A stretch of DNA of 64,000 bases. It comes from VXOI01 sp965197575 (GTDB lineage Bacteria > Chloroflexota > Dehalococcoidia > Lucifugimonadales > UBA3495). The stretch spans positions 2,418,001-2,482,000 of the forward strand of contig OZ240214.1 of assembly GCA_965197575.1 (NCBI GenBank), given 5' to 3'. Below are positions 59,475 to 64,000 of the stretch, piece by piece. The stretch's first letter is position 1. Each line of letters begins with the position of its first letter. The position numbers and the translations under genes were made by a program. Under the pieces are notes generated by a model, which was not told the DNA's origin, did no database searches, and saw nothing but the letters and a program-made list of their open reading frames with translations.

Positions 59475-59918
59475 CTACTCCGGCGCAACGAACTCTCCTA
59501 TCCAGCGCACGTTGTCGACGCTTGGGCTTGCCGCCCGGTAGAACCTTTCGTCGGCCGTCCACAGCTCACAACCGACACTCTCCGCCAGCGCCAGGTAATG
59601 AGCGTCGTAGGCCGCACCCTGCTTGAGTTGAGTTGCAAGTTGCAGCGCTCTAACGTGGAGGCCCGGCGGCTGATGTAGTTCGAGGCGCGATTCAAGCAAA
59701 CGTGCGATCAGGCGGGTGCTGTCGCCGACGTTCAGCTCGCCGCGCAACACGCGCCGGTGGAGGACGTTGGCGACCTCGAAGGGCATGAGGTACGGAGCGA
59801 TGCGGGTTATGTCCCGGTCAACCCAGGATTGGAGGACGGCGTGAGCCTTGTCAGAGTCATCCTCTTCAACCAGCCACTTGACCGCCAGGCTTGCATCGAC
59901 TACGACCTACCCGTTCAC
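59475..59918 (-). pseudogene. vapC: PIN-domain (VapC-like) toxin with a nonsense codon near the start
   Basis: GTG 59918 overlaps the antitoxin stop (GTGA), then AAC GGG TAG: the fourth codon is a stop. The frame afterwards is intact: VVVDASLAVKWLVEEDDSDK (first PIN Asp), MPFEVANVLHRRVL (Glu), AAYDAHYLALAES (Asp), ELWTADERFYRA (Asp). A TAC/TAG change explains it. Downstream starts such as ATG 59786 would lack the first Asp. Confidence 0.75.
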
Positions 59919-60217
59919 GCCCACCCCTTGATTTCGGCATCCCTGATCTCACGGGCCTCCCGGATCAAGTCCGCGGAACTTCCAGGAAGAGGCTTGCCTC
60001 CGAATATCTCCTGCCGGAGCTCTGCAAACAACTCATGGTCTGGCTTGTCAGACAATAGCCCGCTCATGCCGTTGGCTTCGTCCTTCGTCAACTCCCGGTC
60101 GATGGCAGCCTGGCAGTACCCACGCATGCTGACGCCTTTAAGCGCGGCGATGGCCTTTAGCCGCCGCTGAAAGGTGGGGGCTAGGTCCAGGGTGAGTCTC
60201 TTCTTCTTGGGTTCCAT
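59915..60217 (-). CDS. vapB: VapB-like antitoxin
   Basis: 100 aa. MEPKKKRLTLDLAPTFQRRL, KGVSMRGYCQAAIDREL is a ribbon-helix-helix type N-terminus; the acidic tail (FAELRQEIFGGKPLPGSSADLIREAREIRDAEIKGWA) would bind the toxin. Overlaps the PIN gene start by 4 nt. Confidence 0.78.
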   Translation of the reverse strand: MEPKKKRLTLDLAPTFQRRLKAIAALKGVSMRGYCQAAIDRELTKDEANGMSGLLSDKPDHELFAELRQEIFGGKPLPGSSADLIREAREIRDAEIKGWA

Positions 60218-60326
60218 AGCCTACGCCTCGCTTAGTTGGTGCTCTATGGTAAGAATATGATAAACACAGAAAGATAATCAATACGCTGCTAAGAACGGGG
60301 CAACAATAGAGGCCCGCATCATACGC

Positions 60327-61663
60327 CTAGCGCCCCTGGCCGAGACCCTCCTCTTGTTCCGTCGTCTCCGCCTTCGGCATCCGGTAGCCGACCCGAGGCT
60401 CGTTGAAAATGTAGGTGGGGTTGCTGGCATCGTCCCTCAGCTTTTGGCGCAGCCGCTTGATGATGTTGCGCACCGGCCCGGAGCCGCCGGTCTTGTCCAG
60501 GCCCCAGACCCGTTGCGGCAGCTGGACGTTGGTCAGCACCCGGTCTGCGCTCGCCGAAAGCTCGGCCGGCATACGGTACTCGATGCCGGTAAGCTCCACC
60601 GGACGCCCGGCGACGGTCACCCTGCTTTGAGCGTAGTCGATGGTCAGGTCTCCCAGGAAATAGGGTTCGGAAGGCTCGACCAGTTCGGGCACGGCCCGCC
60701 TGCGCAGGGCCGCCCCTCATCCTGGCCGCCAGCTCCGTGGGCGAGAAGGGCTTTACGATGTAGTCCGACGCTCCCATGTCGAAAGCCCTGGCTACCACCT
60801 CGTCCTGACCGTAGCTGGACAGGAAGATGACCGGCACGTCCGCCGTCTCCCGGATCTCCCCCATCAGTTCGATGCCGTCGCCCCCGGCAGCACCAGGTCC
60901 AGCAGGACCAGACTGGGCTCTTCCGTCTCCATCAGGCGGATGACCTCCTCCGGGTCGGCGGTCACGACGGGCGCATAGCCCGCCTCGGAGAGTGCGTCCC
61001 GCACGTACCTGAGCGTCTGGGGGTCGTCGTCCACGCAGAGGATGCGCGGACGCCTCCGCTCCGACCGCCGGGAGCGACCGGAGAGCCGGGCAGGTCCGGT
61101 CGCAGCCTCCCCGGCCGCCGGGATGGTGAAGATGAACCGGCTGCCCAGGCCCGGCCTGTCGCTCTCGGCCCAGATGCGGCCCCCGTGGGCCTCCACTATC
61201 CCCTTGCAGATGGCGAGGCCCAGGCCGGAACCCCCGATCTCCCGGCCCCGCTCCTCGCCTTCGAGCTGGGAGAACTTGCGAAACAGGTGCGGCAGCCGCT
61301 CGGCCGTCACCCCCACGCCGTCGTGGGAGACGGATACCGCCACGTGGACGCCCTCCCGCTCCGCCGCCATCTGATGGCCGACGACTGGTGGGAGTGCCTG
61401 GCCGCGTTGGACAGCAGGTTGCTCAGCACCTGGACGATGCGCCGCCGGTCAGCCATTAACGGCGGCGGGCCCGGCGGGAGGTCCATGTGCAGGTTATTCC
61501 GGCTCCCTCCGCTCTGAAACCTGCTTCTGGTGTAGTCCACCAGGGCCGTAACCTCAGAGGGTTCGGTGTCCACCGGCAGGGTGCCCGTCTCGATGCGAGC
61601 CACGTCCAGCAGGTCGGCGATGTTGTTAGTCAGGGTCATTAGGACGGTGGTATTCACGAACAT
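60327..61663 (-). pseudogene. Hybrid histidine kinase-receiver-winged helix protein, multiple frameshifts, front lost
   Basis: Reading down the minus strand: DLLDVARIETGTLPVDTEPS (dimerisation helix end), VQVLSNLLSNAARHS (N box), a shift, then GSGLGLAICKGIVEAHGGRIW (G box), then RPRILCVDDDPQTLRYVRDALSEAG (receiver acidic pocket), LVLLDLVLPG (phospho-Asp), a shift, VPVIFLSSYGQDE...DYIVKPFSPTELA, another shift, and an OmpR-type winged helix (VELTGIEYRMPAELS...LRQKLRDDASNPTYIFNEPRVGYRM). So one polypeptide once held kinase, receiver and DNA-binding parts. The His box and sensor are missing at the IS21 border. Confidence 0.8.
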
Positions 61664-61732
61664 TAGGACACTCTGAACGAGGACACTCTGAACGCCCTTG
61701 ATTTGGACTTGTATCAGGTCGCAGAAGAGAAG

Positions 61733-62500
61733 TCAACCACCTCCAGTTGTAGACATCAAGGCCCGGTGTGGGGACAGCCGTTCCCGGTAGCTCTGGCCCT
61801 CGATGACGATCTGATAGCTGGTGTTGGCCAGACGGTCCAGGGCGCTGTTGCCCAGGACGGGGTCCTCGAAGAGGCCCAGCCATTCGTCCACGGACCGGTT
61901 GCTGGTGATGACGAAGCTGGACACCCGGTGGCTGTTGAGGATCAGCTCATAAAGGTCGGCGGACTGCTGGGCGGTGAAGCGGTGCAGGCCCAGGTCGTCC
62001 AGGATCTGCAGGTCGGGAGAGAGGAAGGACCGGAATGTCTTGTCCGTCGAGTTGTCGGCCCTGGCCTGATTCATGGTCTTGAAGAAGTCGTCGGCGTGGA
62101 TGAAGCGCACCGAGTGTCCGGTGCGGACGGCGGCGTAGCCCAGGGTCTGGGCCAGGAATCTCTTGCCGACTCCCGCCGGTCCCACCAGCAGGACGTGTTC
62201 GCGCTTGTCCAAGAACTCCAGGGAGAAGGCGGCGTCCAGGAGCCGGCGGTCCAGGGTGATGGAGGCCGTCCAGTCGAAGTCTTCGAGACGGCAGGTCTTC
62301 TCGAAGCCAGCGCGATGCAGCCGGGTCTCGATACGCCGGTTCTCCCGGCGGTTCACCTCGTCGGCCAGGATGATTTCCAGGAAGGAGGCGTAGTCCAGTT
62401 GCTCCCTGCGGGCCAGGGCGATGCGCTCGGGCAGGGTATCAAGCATGGCGCCCAGCTTGAGCCTCTTGAGCAGCGGGGCCAGTTCGGCGTTGCGGGTCAT
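61733..62500 (-). CDS. istB: IS21-family IstB-like ATPase
   Basis: 255 aa. Walker A is VLLVGPAGVGKRFLAQTLG (Lys preserved but Thr/Ser replaced by Arg: GVGKR), Walker B LQILDDLG, sensor FVITSNRSVDEWL, and the end NSALDRLANTSYQIVIEG, YRERLSPHRAL. GAAGGGGGTCAACC precedes the ATG. IstB helps the IstA transposase choose targets. Upstream IstA is broken, so the element looks inactive. Confidence 0.87.
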   Translation of the reverse strand: MTRNAELAPLLKRLKLGAMLDTLPERIALARREQLDYASFLEIILADEVNRRENRRIETRLHRAGFEKTCRLEDFDWTASITLDRRLLDAAFSLEFLDKREHVLLVGPAGVGKRFLAQTLGYAAVRTGHSVRFIHADDFFKTMNQARADNSTDKTFRSFLSPDLQILDDLGLHRFTAQQSADLYELILNSHRVSSFVITSNRSVDEWLGLFEDPVLGNSALDRLANTSYQIVIEGQSYRERLSPHRALMSTTGGG

Positions 62501-62900
62501 GGTTGACCCCCTTCTGTTGAGTTATGGCCGTTGGCTTGGGCGAAGACGGAGCCGGGCCTGACGAAGCGGCCCGGCGGCAAGGGGTCGGGATGGGGCGGCG
62601 CATCCTGCTGCTCCAGTGCCTCCGTCAGGATGCGCTCAACGCGGCGCACGTCGATGAGGTCCACTTCCAGGGCCCTCCGGCAGGCGGCGTCCAGTAGGTC
62701 CGGGGTGTAGCGCTGGCCGAGACGGATCAGCTTCTGTCCCTGCCGCACCTTGGCCTAGGACAGGGAACCTTCGAAGAGCCGGTCGGCGAAGGCGGCCACC
62801 GCCGGCACCTGCTCCGCCGAGTTGCCCCTGATCCGGTCTGGCGCCCGCAGGGGGCGTCCCTCGCGGGCACCCCTTTGTCCAAGGGCCGCAACCTTTCCCG
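62497..62900 (-). pseudogene. istA: IS21 IstA transposase, C-terminal remnant with a stop
   Basis: After GRPLRAPDRIRGNS, AVAAFADRLFEGSLS comes a TAG at 62755-62757 where a Trp is expected, then AKVRQGQKLIRLGQRYTPDLLDAACRRALEVDLIDVRRVERIL. This is the IstA C-terminal domain. Upstream parts are absent from ~62900. Overlaps istB by 4 nt. Confidence 0.7.
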
Positions 62901-63097
62901 GCCAATTCAATTAAAGAGTACCCGGCAAGCGGACGGGACGGACACAACCTGAGGCCACTGGTGGAGCAGATACCAGAAGACCTGAACCGGCCGGAAGGGA
63001 GAGAGGCGCCGGGAAGCCCACATCAGTGCAAGCCGGTGGACGCGGGGGAGCGGAGGGGTGCGCTCTATGGTACAGTGTGCGGCACTCGGGGGCGCAA

Positions 63098-64000
63098 ATG
63101 CGGGTAGTTTTACTTCTTCCCCTGGTGGTATTGGCTTCGACGGCGCTTTCCTGCACGGGGAACGAACCGGCCCCGTCGCCTGCGCCCACCGTAGAATCGG
63201 CGACAGTTCCGACGCCGGACATATCCGCTGCCGTAGAAGCGGGAATCGCAGCGACCAAAGAGGCCGAGGCATCCATCGAAGCTACCGTAACAGCCCGGGT
63301 CAAGGCGACCAAGGGGGCGGAGCCGACGCCTGTTCCAACGCCCACGCCACCTCCGGCTCTTGGTGCAACACCACAGCGGGCACCGACGCCCAAGCCCCAG
63401 ACACCGCCGCAAGCGGACCGGGAAGCGCTGGTCGTCCTCTATAACGTCACGGACGGCCCAAACTGGAGGAACAACACAAACTGGCTGAGCGACGTGCCGT
63501 TGGAAGAATGGGACAATGTCTACACAGACAGCACGGGCCGCGTAATCGGACTGTACCTCAACGACAACCAGTTGACCGGGGAGATACCGACGGAGTTGGG
63601 CAGCCTCGCCAACTTGGAATCACTGGACCTCAGCCAGAACCAGTTGAGCGGGGTGATACCGCCGCAGTTGGGCGACCTCGCCAATTTGGAATCACTGGAC
63701 CTCAGCCAGAACCAGTTGAGCGGGGTGATACCGCCGGAGCTGGGCAGCCTCGCCAGCCTGGAATCGCTGGGCCTCGGCGGGAACCAGTTGAGCGGGGAGA
63801 TACCGCCGGAGCTGGGCAGCCTCGCCAACCTGAGAGGGATGAGCCTCGGCCGAAACCAGTTGAGCGGGGCGATACCGCCGGAGTTGGGCAACCTCACCAG
63901 CCTGAAATATCTGTACCTCAACGATAATCAGTTGAGCGGGGAGATACCGCCGGAGTTGGGCAACCTGTCCAAGTTGATTAGACTGCACCTCGACGAGGAC
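63098..64000 (+). CDS. LRR lipoprotein, 3' end outside the window
   Basis: ATG 63098 gives MRVVLLLPLVVLASTALSCTG, a lipoprotein signal with Cys at position 19. A Pro/Thr/Ala-rich stalk follows (VPTPTPPPALGATPQ). After REALVVLYNVTDGPNW comes a row of plant-type leucine-rich repeats, LYLNDNQLTGEIPTELGSLA, at 24-residue (72-bp) intervals; six complete and part of a seventh are seen before the edge. Surface-anchored binding role is inference. Confidence 0.88.
   Translation, partial: MRVVLLLPLVVLASTALSCTGNEPAPSPAPTVESATVPTPDISAAVEAGIAATKEAEASIEATVTARVKATKGAEPTPVPTPTPPPALGATPQRAPTPKPQTPPQADREALVVLYNVTDGPNWRNNTNWLSDVPLEEWDNVYTDSTGRVIGLYLNDNQLTGEIPTELGSLANLESLDLSQNQLSGVIPPQLGDLANLESLDLSQNQLSGVIPPELGSLASLESLGLGGNQLSGEIPPELGSLANLRGMSLGRNQLSGAIPPELGNLTSLKYLYLNDNQLSGEIPPELGNLSKLIRLHLDED

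Overview
The window is high-GC bacterial DNA with no rRNA gene and one degenerate tRNA end. The gene content suggests a Chloroflexota lineage of the Dehalococcoidia/SAR202 type: LLM flavin enzymes, CaiB/BaiF CoA-transferase, HpaB-type hydroxylase, MSMEG_1061-type PPOX protein, TRAP-type binding protein, a kinase-receiver-winged helix hybrid, many small toxin-antitoxin-like modules, and cadherin and LRR surface proteins. This placement is an inference from families; no marker gene here fixes it.

Layout. 1-25 kb is mostly catabolic: the end of rsmG, an SDR and an LLM oxidoreductase, a methyltransferase/amidase pair, a lactonase-type beta-propeller, a 2-oxoacid dehydrogenase operon (E1alpha-E1beta-E2), a PPOX protein, cupins, a P450, a ThDP enzyme, a class I amidotransferase-like protein, a frameshifted TRAP-type binding protein, an Eis-like acetyltransferase, a GMC oxidoreductase and a CoA-transferase. 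Small toxin/antitoxin-like pairs sit between these genes. 25-29 kb holds decayed IS remnants and a Uma2 nuclease. 29.3-37.8 kb is one giant gene for a secreted, membrane-anchored protein of about 21 cadherin-like repeats with Ig-like, fibronectin III and collagen-like segments. It runs into the 3' part of a tRNA-Leu(CAG), followed by a small AT-richer cassette between imperfect direct repeats. 39-44 kb has an MFS transporter and an amidohydrolase bracketed by IS ends and chimeric transposase remnants. 44-53 kb is again catabolic (aldehyde dehydrogenase, M24 peptidase, VOC protein, RidA, tandem ABM monooxygenases, HpaB, cupin). 53-64 kb is a mosaic of TA-like modules, IS1380 and IS21 elements, a truncated restriction gene, a decayed hybrid kinase, and the start of an LRR lipoprotein.

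Themes. First, small modules are shuffled. DUF2283-like proteins occur with a DUF4258-like protein, with HicAB, and with a retropepsin-like protease; a second small family (core SGDYE[VI]) pairs once with a retropepsin and once with a RelE/ParE-like protein. Second, one DUF4258/DUF2283 pair sits exactly between a cupin gene and a displaced second copy of that gene's 3' end which keeps the protein sequence but differs at synonymous positions, a signature of integration that restores the target gene. Third, many accessory genes carry single-base, mostly -1, frameshifts or one-codon nonsense changes, while the long metabolic genes are intact. Fourth, several palindromic intergenic repeat families recur.
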